A stretch of DNA of 60,753 bases. It comes from Pseudomonas viridiflava. Its GTDB lineage: Bacteria; Pseudomonadota; Gammaproteobacteria; Pseudomonadales; Pseudomonadaceae. The notes under the pieces were generated by a model. That model saw only the letters and a list, made by a program, of their open reading frames with translations, was not told where the DNA came from and searched no databases. Of this stretch, positions 31,211 through 40,381 are shown piece by piece (the stretch's first letter is position 1; each line of letters opens with the position of its first letter). The position numbers and the translations under genes were made by a program. The stretch spans positions 1 through 60,753 of the forward strand of contig NZ_UTHA01000217.1 in NCBI RefSeq assembly GCF_900582195.1, in the 5' to 3' direction.

Positions 31211-32809
31211 TTACATCCATTTTATTCGATCAATCCACGATCCTGAGTCGACTTCATTCGAAGCATCCCATTCGAAAGATCCAATGAATCTCCCAGCGGG
31301 GGCGTAGTAGTAAAGGAGGGTCAGTCCTGCATCTGAATTTGGGATAACACTTTCCGAAAGCAGCAATCCATTAGTGTCGTAAAATCTAATCCTATTTCCT
31401 GAATTGGAGTTGTGTAGGTGATATAGCTCGACATATGTGGATTTTTGATAGTTCCAGCTGAATCTAATCCTGCAGTTGTAATAGATTAATAGAGATATTT
31501 TTCCTAGTTCGGGAAGTGCCTCTGTTGCAGCTAGATTGCAAAATCCACCATTCGTGGCTGCTCTAAGCACTGTAACGATCAATCCACTACGTAGTGAAAT
31601 CGGTATTCCATTTGGGAGGTTTGTTCCTGCTGCCTCTCGCTCCCAGTCTTCAAAGCCTTGAGGAAATCCAGTCCCCACAACTTGAGCTTCGGCGGTTTTG
31701 GAAATTCCGATGACTTTGTCTGCCCTGTTCTGTTCGAACTTTACCCTGACCTGACTGTTGGCAACCACCTTCACATTGGGAATTGACCAGGAAAACTGCC
31801 CCGGAACATTGCCGATCGGCAAAGTCTCGTCATGGGTGGCGACCATGGCGCCGTTTAGCCACGCTTCGAACGTCAGATGAATTTGATCCGTCGCCTGCCA
31901 TATCGAGGGGATCAGGTGAACCAACGCCCACAACGGCCCGCCATTCATCTTGCCCAGATCGACTTCCTTCGGATTGTCACCGTTTTCTCCAAGGACCTCC
32001 TGGAGGATGGCCTCGAGCAGTTCTACCCGATCCATATGCACATTAACCACGCAGTCCTTGGACCAGAATTCCTGCGGGTTGAATACTCCGTTCGATGACG
32101 TACCGGAAAAGTCGTCTATCTGACTGATGACGTTGTACTTGAATATGAACTGTGGGTCGTTGGGGGCATGGGCGAAATCCGCAGTTTTGAAGGTCAAGAC
32201 CACTGGTTTGGTTTCGGGGTTGGGGTCCTGCGCAGTTGGCACCAGCCGATGGGTGAGGGTTTTACCGCCATAGTTGATGGTCAACAGGTCATACAGTTGC
32301 TTGCCCGGATAATCCATTGTCACGATCACGCCCGCTGCTGCCTCGGCCGGGCCGATACTCTTTGGAGTGACATCAATGTTCAGCAATGAATTTCCAGGAT
32401 TCGGGTCCGTGTCATTGCCGGCAGGGTCGACTAGGGAATGCAACACGAACAGCTCTGACGAATCCTCATTGCCCGACTGGCGCTGGAGGCTGACTTTCAG
32501 ATTGTTTACTCCGTCTGACAGCAACCCCAATGGAACGCGAAACTCAAGCTGTGAGGTCATATCTTTGGTGACCTCGGCCGGGATCGGCGCAGGTAAGCCA
32601 TTGAGGTAAATCCGTCCGGTCTCATTGGGCACCTGACCCTCATAAGGCCCGAACAACACCAACAGTCCCTTCGAGTCCGCGTAATAGTTGAGCCGGGAGA
32701 GCCCGACTTGGGCGACCGGGTGAATGATCGGGTAGGTCTGGCGTGGAATATAGGGCGGTGTCAGTGCGAGGGCGACGACGGGGCCGCCGCTGGATGCGGG
32801 ATTGTTCAT
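31211..32809 (-). CDS. Ig-like repeat protein of unknown function with mosaic C-terminus
   Basis: The product has 532 residues from ATG 32809 (AAGGAA nine bases upstream). There is no signal peptide. The first about 350 residues are beta-rich with repeated Ig-like patterns (YIPRQTYPIIHPVAQVGLSR; QLYDLLTINYGGKTLTHRLV; DQIHLTFEAWLNGAMVATHD). The C-terminal about 170 residues are encoded by visibly more AT-rich DNA and have a different style (YVELYHLHNSNSGNRIRFYD). This suggests a swapped C-terminal domain. Related multi-copy proteins occur in P. fluorescens strains, from memory. Function unknown; surface or toxin-like roles are speculation. Confidence 0.65.
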   Translation of the reverse strand: MNNPASSGGPVVALALTPPYIPRQTYPIIHPVAQVGLSRLNYYADSKGLLVLFGPYEGQVPNETGRIYLNGLPAPIPAEVTKDMTSQLEFRVPLGLLSDGVNNLKVSLQRQSGNEDSSELFVLHSLVDPAGNDTDPNPGNSLLNIDVTPKSIGPAEAAAGVIVTMDYPGKQLYDLLTINYGGKTLTHRLVPTAQDPNPETKPVVLTFKTADFAHAPNDPQFIFKYNVISQIDDFSGTSSNGVFNPQEFWSKDCVVNVHMDRVELLEAILQEVLGENGDNPKEVDLGKMNGGPLWALVHLIPSIWQATDQIHLTFEAWLNGAMVATHDETLPIGNVPGQFSWSIPNVKVVANSQVRVKFEQNRADKVIGISKTAEAQVVGTGFPQGFEDWEREAAGTNLPNGIPISLRSGLIVTVLRAATNGGFCNLAATEALPELGKISLLIYYNCRIRFSWNYQKSTYVELYHLHNSNSGNRIRFYDTNGLLLSESVIPNSDAGLTLLYYYAPAGRFIGSFEWDASNEVDSGSWIDRIKWM

Positions 32810-32869
32810 GGTACGCAATTCCTTGGTAATTGATGTGCCATGAAAACCCTGTGCGATTCATTTCGTCTA

Positions 32870-32885
32870 CTGTCAGATCTGACAG
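32870..32885. promoter_or_regulatory. Perfect 16-base palindrome upstream of the Ig-like gene
   Basis: CTGTCAGATCTGACAG is self-complementary over its whole length. It lies about 60-75 bases before the start codon at 32809, in a typical operator position. The cognate regulator is unknown. Confidence 0.5.
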
Positions 32886-32945
32886 GTGAGGCTGGTTTTA
32901 AGACGGACGGTCATCAAACGGAGTCGTCCATACACTTCCCGCAGA

Positions 32946-32973
32946 TAAAAAAACAGCCCGCAAAGGGCCGTTT
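32946..32973 (-). terminator. Terminator for the truncated DUF6124 gene
   Basis: On the minus strand AACGGCCC-tttgc-GGGCTGTT is followed by a run of T. It lies just after the TGA of the DUF6124 remnant at 32986. Confidence 0.6.
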
Positions 32974-32985
32974 CGGTTCCATCAC

Positions 32986-33066
32986 TCAGGCGCGCGTCTC
33001 AGCCGCGACCTCCAGATTATCCAGCGCCCGATTCACCGCCAGTTCACCCAACATGATCATTTGCGC
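32986..33066 (-). pseudogene. 3' fragment of a DUF6124 (formerly DUF3077) gene
   Basis: The last 26 codons (AQMIMLGELAVNRALDNLEV...) match the C-terminus of DUF6124 proteins; compare QVVMLGELAVNQALDHVELND in the copy at 59535. Upstream of about 33066 the sequence switches to a GNAT gene on the other strand. The rest of the gene is therefore missing. A functional terminator is still present. Confidence 0.6.
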
Positions 33067-33486
33067 AGTGTGCAAATGCCGTTTCAGTCTGCCGAGATCT
33101 GGCGCCAGCGGCTGATGCCCGAAAACGAACGGATGGTGAAGCTGGTGGCGCTGCATCAAGGTGCGGTGATCGGGCATCTCGGGCTGGAGGCTTTTTCGCG
33201 GATTCGTCGCAGCCACGCCGCCAGCGTCGGTATGGCAGTCGCGGTCGCGTGGCAGGGCAAAGGCGTCGGTTCGAAGCTGTTGGCAGCGGCGCTGGATGTT
33301 GCCGACAACTGGATGAACCTGCACCGCGTTGAACTCTCGGTTTACGCCGACCACTAGGCCGCCATCGCGCTCTACCACAAATTCGGTTTCGAGACCGAGG
33401 GCCTGTTTCGTGATTACGCCGTGCGCGACGGGCAGTGGGTCGACACCCTGAGCATGGCCCGCCTGCGCAATCGCCCGAAAACCTGA
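33061..33486 (+). pseudogene. Broken GNAT acetyltransferase gene
   Basis: The plus-strand frame reads as a GNAT domain: LQMP-like start (seen as VQMPFQSAEIWRQRL), VKLVALHQGAVIGHLGLEAF, and the acetyl-CoA loop VAWQGKGVGSKLLAAALDVA. An in-frame TAG at 33355-33357 interrupts it where family members have NEAAIALYHKFGFE; the frame then continues AAIALYHKFGFETEGLFRDY to a TGA at 33484. The first about 35 residues are missing too. It is broken at both places and probably non-functional. Confidence 0.8.
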
Positions 33487-33487
33487 C

Positions 33488-34180
33488 TCAGTCGCCTAGC
33501 GCGAATGCCACCGCCGACTGTGCATGCAGTTCGGTGGTGTCGAGCAGGGGCAGGGCGCTGTGTTCGGGTTTGATCAACATGCCAATTTCCGTGCAACCGA
33601 GAATGATCGCCTGCGCTCCGCGTGCGGTCAGGGATTCAATGACCCGCTGATAGATTTGTCGCGACTGATCGCTGATCACACCGACGCAGAGTTCGTCGTA
33701 GATGATTCGGTGCACATCCTTGCGCTCTGTTTCGTCCGGTACCAACACGGTCAAACCCTTGGCGACCAGGCGTTGCTTGAGGAAATCCTGTTCCATGGTG
33801 AATGCGGTGCCGAGCAAACCGACGGTGCGGGCATCAATGTCCAGCGCAGCCTGCGCGGCCGGTTCGGCAATGTGCAGAAACGGAATGCTGATCGCCGCCT
33901 GAATCTGCTCGGCGACCTTGTGCATGGTGTTGGTACACAGCACCACGCATTCGGCGCCGCCGGCTTCGAGCCTGCGCGCGGCGTCCACCAGAATCGCTGC
34001 CGCATCGTTCCAGCGCCCGGCGTGCTGGGCCTGTTCGACAGGGCCGAAATCGACGCTGTACATCAGCAATTGCGCCGAGCGGAGCGGGCCGAGACGATCA
34101 CGGACTTGCTGATTGATGAGTCGATAGTATTCGGCGCTGGATTCCCAGCTCATGCCGCCGATCAGGCCGATGGTGCGCAT
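33488..34180 (-). CDS. Aspartate/glutamate racemase family protein (YgeA-like)
   Basis: The product has 230 residues, full family length. The N-terminus MRTIGLIGGMSWESSAEYYR is diagnostic. The two catalytic cysteines are Cys82 (VVLCTNTMHK) and Cys196 (IILGCTEIGML). In YgeA-type enzymes the acid-base pair racemises several L- and D-amino acids in the cytoplasm. Single-gene unit; it has no obvious partner. Confidence 0.9.
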   Translation of the reverse strand: MRTIGLIGGMSWESSAEYYRLINQQVRDRLGPLRSAQLLMYSVDFGPVEQAQHAGRWNDAAAILVDAARRLEAGGAECVVLCTNTMHKVAEQIQAAISIPFLHIAEPAAQAALDIDARTVGLLGTAFTMEQDFLKQRLVAKGLTVLVPDETERKDVHRIIYDELCVGVISDQSRQIYQRVIESLTARGAQAIILGCTEIGMLIKPEHSALPLLDTTELHAQSAVAFALGD

Positions 34181-34393
34181 TGGATGTCCTCAGGCAAATG
34201 ACAGTGTCGAGCGTTCAGGTCTGCCCGGAGTTTCCTTTTCTTCATGCTTCGATGCCAGCAGCAAGTGACTGTACCGCTGATCTTTCACGCAAGTGTCATG
34301 GTGCTTCATCGGGCCTGGTGCAGGTTAAACGTACGCCGGGGCTGGTATCTGCCACTATCGACCTTTGCAGGTCCTTTTCCGAGGAACACCGCT

Positions 34394-34885
34394 ATGGACG
34401 ACGTACAACAACTGGGCGAGATGCTTCGTCATTACGCCGAGAGCGAAGCGCACAAGAAACAACTGTTCGAGACGCAATCGGCCGCTTGGGCCACGCGGAT
34501 TACCGCGCTGTTCGGGGAAATTCAGCAATGGCTGGAGCCGGTGCAGGCGCCGAATCTGCTGGAGGTGAGTCGCGAGGCCTATGTCGCGTTCGGGCCGAGT
34601 ACGCCGGTGGAAACCTCGACCTTCAAGACTGAGAAATTGAGCATTGTGATTGCCGGCAAACCGGTTGAGTTCGTGCCGGATGTGATGGGCAGTGCGGGGC
34701 AGATTTCGCTTGCGGTGATGGGGCTGACGGCGGCGCGCTACGGCAGTATTTCGTTGGTAGGGCTGCCGAACGGTGAGTGGCAGTGGCGCAAGACCAATGG
34801 TTTGAAGGATCCGGATACGTTTGTGTTTGATGCGAATTTTCTGGCGCAGCAGTTGCAGAGTCTGATTCCCCGCGATCGCGTTTAA
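34394..34885 (+). CDS. Hypothetical 163-residue protein
   Basis: I start at ATG 34394 (MDDVQQLGEMLRHYAESEAH), after GAGGAAC. The upstream extension looks random. The N-terminal about 60 residues are helical, and the rest is a compact alpha/beta part (PVEFVPDVMGSAGQISLAVM). No signal, membrane segment or catalytic motif is seen. I do not recognise the family. Confidence 0.65.
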   Translation: MDDVQQLGEMLRHYAESEAHKKQLFETQSAAWATRITALFGEIQQWLEPVQAPNLLEVSREAYVAFGPSTPVETSTFKTEKLSIVIAGKPVEFVPDVMGSAGQISLAVMGLTAARYGSISLVGLPNGEWQWRKTNGLKDPDTFVFDANFLAQQLQSLIPRDRV

Positions 34886-34900
34886 GATCAAGGGCTTACC

Positions 34901-35058
34901 CCCTCACCCCAACCCTCTCCCCCAGGGGGGCGAGGGGGAAAGGGGGCAGACCCAGTGCTGTTCAAAACTTGAGTTCGACTCGATATTTCAGGTCGGTGTA
35001 ATCCGAAAGCACAACTCGGTCAGTTCCCTCTCCCTCTGGGAGAGGGCTAGGGTGAGGG
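34901..35058. repeat. MITE-like element, copy 1
   Basis: Terminal inverted repeats of 21 bases (CCCTCACCCCAACCCTCTCCC against the complement of GGGAGAGGGCTAGGGTGAGGG) match at 19 positions. The interior shares TTTCAGGTCG-GTGTA and ACAACTCGGTC with the second copy at 40382. There is no coding capacity. It lies between convergent genes. Confidence 0.75.
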
Positions 35059-35076
35059 CAACCCACCTGACAACCC

Positions 35077-35295
35077 TCACATATCGAGATTGACCCACCC
35101 CGGATTCGCCACCTCCGCCGCCACCGCTTTCACGGTTTTCCCGGTAGCCAGCTCAACCCGCCGCGCCACCTCGGGATCATCGGCAAACGGCACCATGCTC
35201 GCCTCATCCAGACTGTCCGCCGTCTCCCGCCGCAAGCAGTACTCCACCGCCAGCCACAGAAACACCACGCCCAACACATCAAAGAAAATCTCCAT
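35077..35295 (-). CDS. CcoQ-like small subunit next to orphan ccoN
   Basis: The product has 72 residues from ATG 35295. The N-terminus is one membrane helix (MEIFFDVLGVVFLWLAVEYC). A cytoplasmic acidic part follows (SLDEASMVPFADDPEVARRV). CcoQ proteins have the same layout, and the gene directly follows ccoN. In P. aeruginosa the orphan ccoN4 is also followed by a small hypothetical gene (PA4134, from memory). It likely stabilises this alternative oxidase. Confidence 0.65.
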   Translation of the reverse strand: MEIFFDVLGVVFLWLAVEYCLRRETADSLDEASMVPFADDPEVARRVELATGKTVKAVAAEVANPGWVNLDM

Positions 35296-35313
35296 CACGC
35301 GCGGCTCCCTGCC

Positions 35314-36741
35314 TCAGGCGATCTGCGCTTCGCGGTGCGCCAGCGCGACGTCGGCAACCCGCACTGTGCGCCACACGTTATAAGCCATCAGCAACATCCC
35401 GGTGAGGAAGAACACCCCACCGGCAAAGCGCACGATGAACCCCGGATGACTGGCCTGCAGCGCTTCGACAAACGAGTAGGTCAGCGTGCCGTCCTCGTTG
35501 ATCGCCCGCCACATCAGGCCCTGGGTGATGCCATTGACCCACATCGAGGCGATGTACAAAACGGTGCCGATGGTTGCCAGCCAGAAGTGCAGGTTGATCA
35601 GCGGCGTGCTGTACATCTGCTCGCGGCCAAAGACTTTCGGCACCATGTGATAGGTCGCGCCAAAGGTGATCATCGCCACCCAGCCCAATGCCCCAGCGTG
35701 GACGTGGCCGATGGTCCAGTCGGTGTAGTGGGAGAGGGCGTTGACGGTTTTGATCGCCATCATTGGCCCCTCAAACGTCGACATGCCGTAGAACGCCAGC
35801 GACAACACCAGAAAGCGCAGGATCGGATCGGTGCGCAACTTATGCCAGGCACCGGACAAGGTCATCATGCCGTTGATCATCCCGCCCCAGCTTGGCGCCA
35901 GCAGGATCAGGGACATGGCCATGCCCAGCGACTGTGCCCAGTCGGGCAGCGCGGTGTAGTGCAAATGGTGCGGGCCGGCCCAGATGTACAGGGTAATCAG
36001 CGCCCAGAAATGCACGATCGACAACCGATACGAATACACCGGCCGATTGACCTGTTTCGGCACGAAGTAATACATCATGCCGAGGAACCCGGTGGTCAGG
36101 AAGAAACCCACCGCGTTGTGCCCGTACCACCACTGCACCATCGCATCAGTGGCGCCGGAATACACTGGATACGACTTGAACCAGTCCACCGGAATCGACA
36201 GGTGATTGACCACATGAAGCATGGCGATCACCAGAATGAACGCGCCGAAAAACCAGTTGCCGACGTAGATATGTTTGGTCTTGCGCTGCACCACGGTGGT
36301 GAAAAACACCACGGCGTAAGCGACCCAGACCACGGCCATCCACACCGCGCCGGAGAATTCGATTTCGGCGTATTCCTTGGTGGTGGTGTAGCCCAGCGGC
36401 AGGGTGATCAGCATGATCACGATCACCGATTGCCACCCCCAGAAAGTGAACGCGGCGAGGGTGTCCGAGTACAGCCGCACCTGGCAGGTACGCTGCACCG
36501 CGTAGTAACTGGCGGCGAATTGCGCGCTGCCGGCGAAACCGAAAATCACCAGGCTGGTGTGCAGCGGTCGCAGGCGACCGAAGGTGGTCCATGGCAAATC
36601 CAGATTCATCTCTGGCCACACCAGTTGCGAGGCGATAAAAACCCCCATCGCCATGCCCACCACACCCCAGAAAATCGTCGCAATGACGAATTGGCGGACG
36701 ACCTTGTAGTTGTAAGCCTGTCCGATTGTTGCTGTGCTCAT
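35314..36741 (-). CDS. ccoN4: Orphan cbb3-type cytochrome c oxidase subunit I (CcoN4-like)
   Basis: The product has 475 residues from ATG 36741 (MSTATIGQAYNYKVVRQFVI). It has about 12 hydrophobic segments. Heme and copper histidines are seen in RPLHTSLVIFGF, MLHVVNHLSIPV, YIWAGPHHLHY, and WTIGHVHAGALGW. There is no ccoO or ccoP gene here, so it must combine with subunits encoded elsewhere. The nearby sulfite reductase and DUF934 genes match the P. aeruginosa ccoN4 neighbourhood. There, CcoN4 helps respiration under cyanide and low oxygen. Confidence 0.85.
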   Translation of the reverse strand: MSTATIGQAYNYKVVRQFVIATIFWGVVGMAMGVFIASQLVWPEMNLDLPWTTFGRLRPLHTSLVIFGFAGSAQFAASYYAVQRTCQVRLYSDTLAAFTFWGWQSVIVIMLITLPLGYTTTKEYAEIEFSGAVWMAVVWVAYAVVFFTTVVQRKTKHIYVGNWFFGAFILVIAMLHVVNHLSIPVDWFKSYPVYSGATDAMVQWWYGHNAVGFFLTTGFLGMMYYFVPKQVNRPVYSYRLSIVHFWALITLYIWAGPHHLHYTALPDWAQSLGMAMSLILLAPSWGGMINGMMTLSGAWHKLRTDPILRFLVLSLAFYGMSTFEGPMMAIKTVNALSHYTDWTIGHVHAGALGWVAMITFGATYHMVPKVFGREQMYSTPLINLHFWLATIGTVLYIASMWVNGITQGLMWRAINEDGTLTYSFVEALQASHPGFIVRFAGGVFFLTGMLLMAYNVWRTVRVADVALAHREAQIA

Positions 36742-36962
36742 GGTCAGTTCATCCACGGTTGCAAAGTCTTGCCAGGCCACCCGGTCTGGCATGAGCTGCA
36801 CTGTAGAAACCCCGCCAGAAACAAAACAGGCTCAGGAATCTTTCATTTGTGCGGATCAGATTGAAGGGCTGACTGCGGCGTTCTGCCGCGCCCTGATATG
36901 GTTTTTATGACTTCAGGTGAATCTGTAACGTGCTGCGCTGTTCGGCCATAGTCTGGGAAAAT

Positions 36963-37055
36963 CCTGTGGGAGCGAGCTTGCTCGCGAATGCGGTGTGTCA
37001 GACAACCTATTCGTTGCCTGACACACCGCATTCGCGAGCAAGCTCGCTCCCACAG
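36963..37055. repeat. REPIN with a 38-base perfect stem
   Basis: CTGTGGGAGCGAGCTTGCTC...GTGTGTCAG is followed, after a 16-base loop, by its exact reverse complement ending in CCCACAG. It lies in the 352-base spacer between divergent ccoN4 and the sulfite reductase gene. Beyond this and presumed promoters I see nothing else in that spacer. Confidence 0.9.
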
Positions 37056-37093
37056 TTTTGATCCGTGATCAATTCTGATGAGGTGGCAGTGGC

Positions 37094-38767
37094 ATGTATC
37101 AATACGATGATTACGACCGGGCGCTGGTGTTCGAGCGTGTCGCGCAGTTTCGCGATCAGGTCGAGCGCTTCATGGCCGGGGAACTGAGCGAAGAGGAGTT
37201 CCTGCCGCTGCGTCTGCAAAACGGCCTGTACATGCAGAAGCACGCCTACATGCTTCGCGTGGCGATTCCCTACGGAACGTTGAGCGCCGAGCAGATGCGC
37301 ACGCTGGCGAGCATTGCCAGCGATTACGATCGCGGTTACGGCCACTTCACCACGCGGCAGAACATGCAGTTCAACTGGATCGAACTGGCGGAGGTGCCGG
37401 ACATTCTCGAGCGTCTGGCGCAGGTCAACATGCATGCGATCCAGACCTCCGGCAACTGCGTGCGCAACATCACCACCGAGGCGTTCGCCGGGGTCGCGGC
37501 GGACGAGTTGATCGACCCGCGCCCGCTGGCCGAAATCCTGCGACAGTGGTCAACGATCAACCCCGAATTTCTCTTTCTGCCGCGTAAATTCAAGATCGCC
37601 ATCTGTTCGGCGAAGCAGGATCGCGCGGCGATCATGATGCACGACATCGGCCTGTACCTTTACCCCGGCCGCGACGGGCAGATGTTGCTGCGAGTCATCG
37701 TCGGCGGTGGTCTGGGACGCACGCCGATCCTCGGTTTGCAGATTCGTGAAGGTTTGCCGTGGCAGCATTTGCTGTCCTATGTCGAAGCGGTTCTGCGGGT
37801 GTACAACCGTCACGGTCGACGCGACAACAAGTACAAGGCGCGGATCAAGATTCTGGTCAAGGCGCTGGGCATCGAGGCGTTTGCCAAGGAAGTCGAAGAG
37901 GAATGGCAACACCTCAAGGACGGCCCGGCGCAACTGACCGAAGCCGAATACCAACGGGTTGCCAGCGCCTTCGTGCCGCCGGTTTATCACAGCCTGGCCG
38001 ACACCGATCTGGACTTCGGCACGCGCCTGGCCGAGTGCCCGGCGTTCGCCCGTTGGGTCGCGCGCAATGTGCAGCCGCACAAAGTGCCGGGCTACACCAG
38101 CGTGGTGCTGTCGACCAAACCGGGCATGGCCTCACCGCCGGGGGATGTCACCGGCGTGCAGATGCTGGCGGTGGCCGACTGGTCGCAACGTTTCGGTTTT
38201 GGCGAGATCCGTATTGCCCATGAGCAGAACATCGTCCTGCCCGATGTGCCGAAAACCGACCTGTATGCGTTGTGGCAACTGGCGTGCAAACACGATCTGG
38301 GCAGCGCCAACGTCGGCTTGCTGACCGACATCATTGCCTGCCCCGGTGGCGATTTCTGCGCCTTGGCCAACGCCAAATCGATCCCGATCGCCCAGGCGAT
38401 TCAGGCGCGTTTCGACGACCTCGATTACCTGCATGATCTGGGCGATATCAGCCTGAACATCTCCGGCTGCATGAACGCCTGCGGTCACCACCACATCGGC
38501 AATATTGGCATCCTTGGCGTCGATAAGAATGGCAGTGAGTGGTATCAGATCACCCTCGGCGGCGCCCAGGGCAAAAACAGCGCATTGGGTAAAGTCATCG
38601 GCCCGTCGTTCAGCGCCGCCGAAGTGCCGCAAGTGATCGAGCGCATCATTGGCACCTTTGTCCGTTATCGCGAACACGAGGAATTGTTTGTCGACACCGT
38701 GGCGCGGATTGGCCTGGAGCCGTTCAAGGAGCGGGTCTATCCGAAGACGCTGGAGGCCACGGCATGA
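37094..38767 (+). CDS. cysI: Sulfite/nitrite reductase hemoprotein (CysI-like)
   Basis: The product has 557 residues from ATG 37094, after AGGTGG. Two ferredoxin-like halves precede two siroheme domains. The [4Fe-4S]-siroheme cysteines are Cys416 and Cys422 (ACPGGDFCALA) and Cys459 and Cys463 (SGCMNACGHHH). The N-terminal GHFTTRQNMQFNWIEL contains family-conserved arginine and asparagine residues. It reduces sulfite to sulfide for cysteine synthesis. It overlaps the DUF934 gene by four bases. Confidence 0.9.
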   Translation: MYQYDDYDRALVFERVAQFRDQVERFMAGELSEEEFLPLRLQNGLYMQKHAYMLRVAIPYGTLSAEQMRTLASIASDYDRGYGHFTTRQNMQFNWIELAEVPDILERLAQVNMHAIQTSGNCVRNITTEAFAGVAADELIDPRPLAEILRQWSTINPEFLFLPRKFKIAICSAKQDRAAIMMHDIGLYLYPGRDGQMLLRVIVGGGLGRTPILGLQIREGLPWQHLLSYVEAVLRVYNRHGRRDNKYKARIKILVKALGIEAFAKEVEEEWQHLKDGPAQLTEAEYQRVASAFVPPVYHSLADTDLDFGTRLAECPAFARWVARNVQPHKVPGYTSVVLSTKPGMASPPGDVTGVQMLAVADWSQRFGFGEIRIAHEQNIVLPDVPKTDLYALWQLACKHDLGSANVGLLTDIIACPGGDFCALANAKSIPIAQAIQARFDDLDYLHDLGDISLNISGCMNACGHHHIGNIGILGVDKNGSEWYQITLGGAQGKNSALGKVIGPSFSAAEVPQVIERIIGTFVRYREHEELFVDTVARIGLEPFKERVYPKTLEATA

Positions 38768-39243
38768 ATAATCTGTTGCGGCTGGAGCAGGGCGTGGCGC
38801 GAATCGTGACGGACGATCCATGGACGCTGGTGCGCGATCCCTCAATGCCGAGGCCCGACGGATTGTTGATGCTGCCGCTGGCGCACTGGCTGGAATCGCC
38901 GTCGACTCATGCGGTGTGGCTCGGCCCGGACGATGAGGTCGAAAGCCAGGTGCCATGGCTGGGCTCGTTGCCGCTGATCGCGCTGGATTTTCCGAGTTTT
39001 CGTGATGGCCGCGCTTACAGCCAGGCTTATCTGCTGCGCAGTCGGTTCGGCTGGGCAGGGGAGTTGCGTGCGATTGGCGATGTCTTGCGGGATCAGCTCA
39101 GCCATATGCGCCAGTGCGGGTTCGACAGTTTTGCGGTGCGTGAGGACAAATCCGCCGAGGATGCACTGAAGGGGTTGGCCGGGATGAGCGTGCTGTATGG
39201 GCGTTCGGTGATTGAACCGCGACCGCTTTTTCGGCGGCGCTAA
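38764..39243 (+). CDS. DUF934 protein linked to sulfite reductase
   Basis: The product has 159 residues. Characteristic stretches are LPLIALDFPSFRDGRAYSQA and LRSRFGWAGELRAIGDVLRD. The start overlaps the stop of the sulfite reductase (ATGA). DUF934 genes almost always accompany this reductase in proteobacteria, so it is thought to help assimilatory sulfite reduction; its exact job is not known. Confidence 0.85.
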   Translation: MNNLLRLEQGVARIVTDDPWTLVRDPSMPRPDGLLMLPLAHWLESPSTHAVWLGPDDEVESQVPWLGSLPLIALDFPSFRDGRAYSQAYLLRSRFGWAGELRAIGDVLRDQLSHMRQCGFDSFAVREDKSAEDALKGLAGMSVLYGRSVIEPRPLFRRR

Positions 39244-39384
39244 CCCTTTGCCCGGACAGGGGAAACCCTTAGGAACCTTACCGATTGGGCATTTTTCCTT
39301 GGGTCGATGGTGGCCTTTTGGTAGAGTCGCCGTCGCCAGCGGGTTTTCGGCTGGACGATGGAACCGAAGAAGGGAGTCTGATCA

Positions 39385-40359
39385 GTGAGTCCGGGCAAAA
39401 AAATCCTCGGCCTCACAGCGGTGCTTTTGATGCTGACGCTGTGGGCCAGTTACTTTTACGTATTCAAGGAAAACCGCGACGGCCAGCTCGGCGGCGTTGG
39501 TGAAAGCACCGCGTGGTGCGGCACGCCACCGTCCACGGAAGCGTCGGTGCAGGGCAAGGACCAACTGACCTTGCGCGTCACCAACAACCTGCGCGGCGAG
39601 TTCATGCTCAGCGGCTCCCTGGTGGTTTCGGAACGCACCTTCAACCGTTACGATCTCGGTCGCAACGAACTGCGCCTGCGCCTGGAACCGTTGCAGTGGT
39701 CCTACGGCGTCACGCCGATCTTCCTTGAGCAGGTCAAGGTGCAGCCGCTGAGCCGCAACCTGTCCGCCACCAACAAAAGCGCCTACGCCGAACTTGAACC
39801 GCGCCCGATCGGCGTGCAGGGTCAGGTCACCGAATTTCCTTTCGATACCTACCGCTACGGCTACAAACCGGTGCTCTATTACCTCAAGGGCAGCGAGCGC
39901 GTCGACCTGCGCTTCAAGAACATCACCACGCTGATGGAGATGTCCAATACCTTCACACCGATCCAGAAGTACAACCGCGTCGACTACATCAACGAGAAAA
40001 CCTCGCTGATCCGCGACGAGGATTACAAGGCTTACGGGCCACACGAATGTGCCTTCAGCGTCGAGCGCAAAGGCTCGTTCAAGGTTGTCGTGCTGTCGCT
40101 GCTGTTGGTGTTGTGCCTGCCGTTGCTGCTGGTGTTCTACCGCAATGAGCCGGGGATCGACTTCCTCGCCACGCTGTTGGGCGCTGCGATCGTGCGGGTC
40201 CTGCTGATCGGGCCGGTGCAGGACTTTCAGCTGTACAACATCGATTTCCTGTTGGGGGCGGCGATTCTTTTGGTGGGCACGGTGTCGCTGATCAAGGCGA
40301 TGCACATCAACAGTCGGCGGGAGATGGCGTTGTGCAGTGGTGAGACTTCTTCCTGGTAA
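39385..40359 (+). CDS. Hypothetical membrane protein
   Basis: The product has 324 residues, with GTG start at 39385 eight bases after GGGAG. One membrane helix lies near the N-terminus (about 6-26). A periplasmic beta-rich region of about 200 residues follows. Three C-terminal helices lie at about 232-310. Two cysteines (WCGTPP and HECAF) are in the periplasmic part and could form a disulfide. No family recognised. Confidence 0.7.
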   Translation: MSPGKKILGLTAVLLMLTLWASYFYVFKENRDGQLGGVGESTAWCGTPPSTEASVQGKDQLTLRVTNNLRGEFMLSGSLVVSERTFNRYDLGRNELRLRLEPLQWSYGVTPIFLEQVKVQPLSRNLSATNKSAYAELEPRPIGVQGQVTEFPFDTYRYGYKPVLYYLKGSERVDLRFKNITTLMEMSNTFTPIQKYNRVDYINEKTSLIRDEDYKAYGPHECAFSVERKGSFKVVVLSLLLVLCLPLLLVFYRNEPGIDFLATLLGAAIVRVLLIGPVQDFQLYNIDFLLGAAILLVGTVSLIKAMHINSRREMALCSGETSSW

Positions 40360-40381
40360 TGGGGTGAACCCTTAGAAGCCT

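Noticed and set aside
35335..36864. Long open frame antisense to ccoN4
   Set aside because: His/Gln/Gly-rich shadow without start signals.
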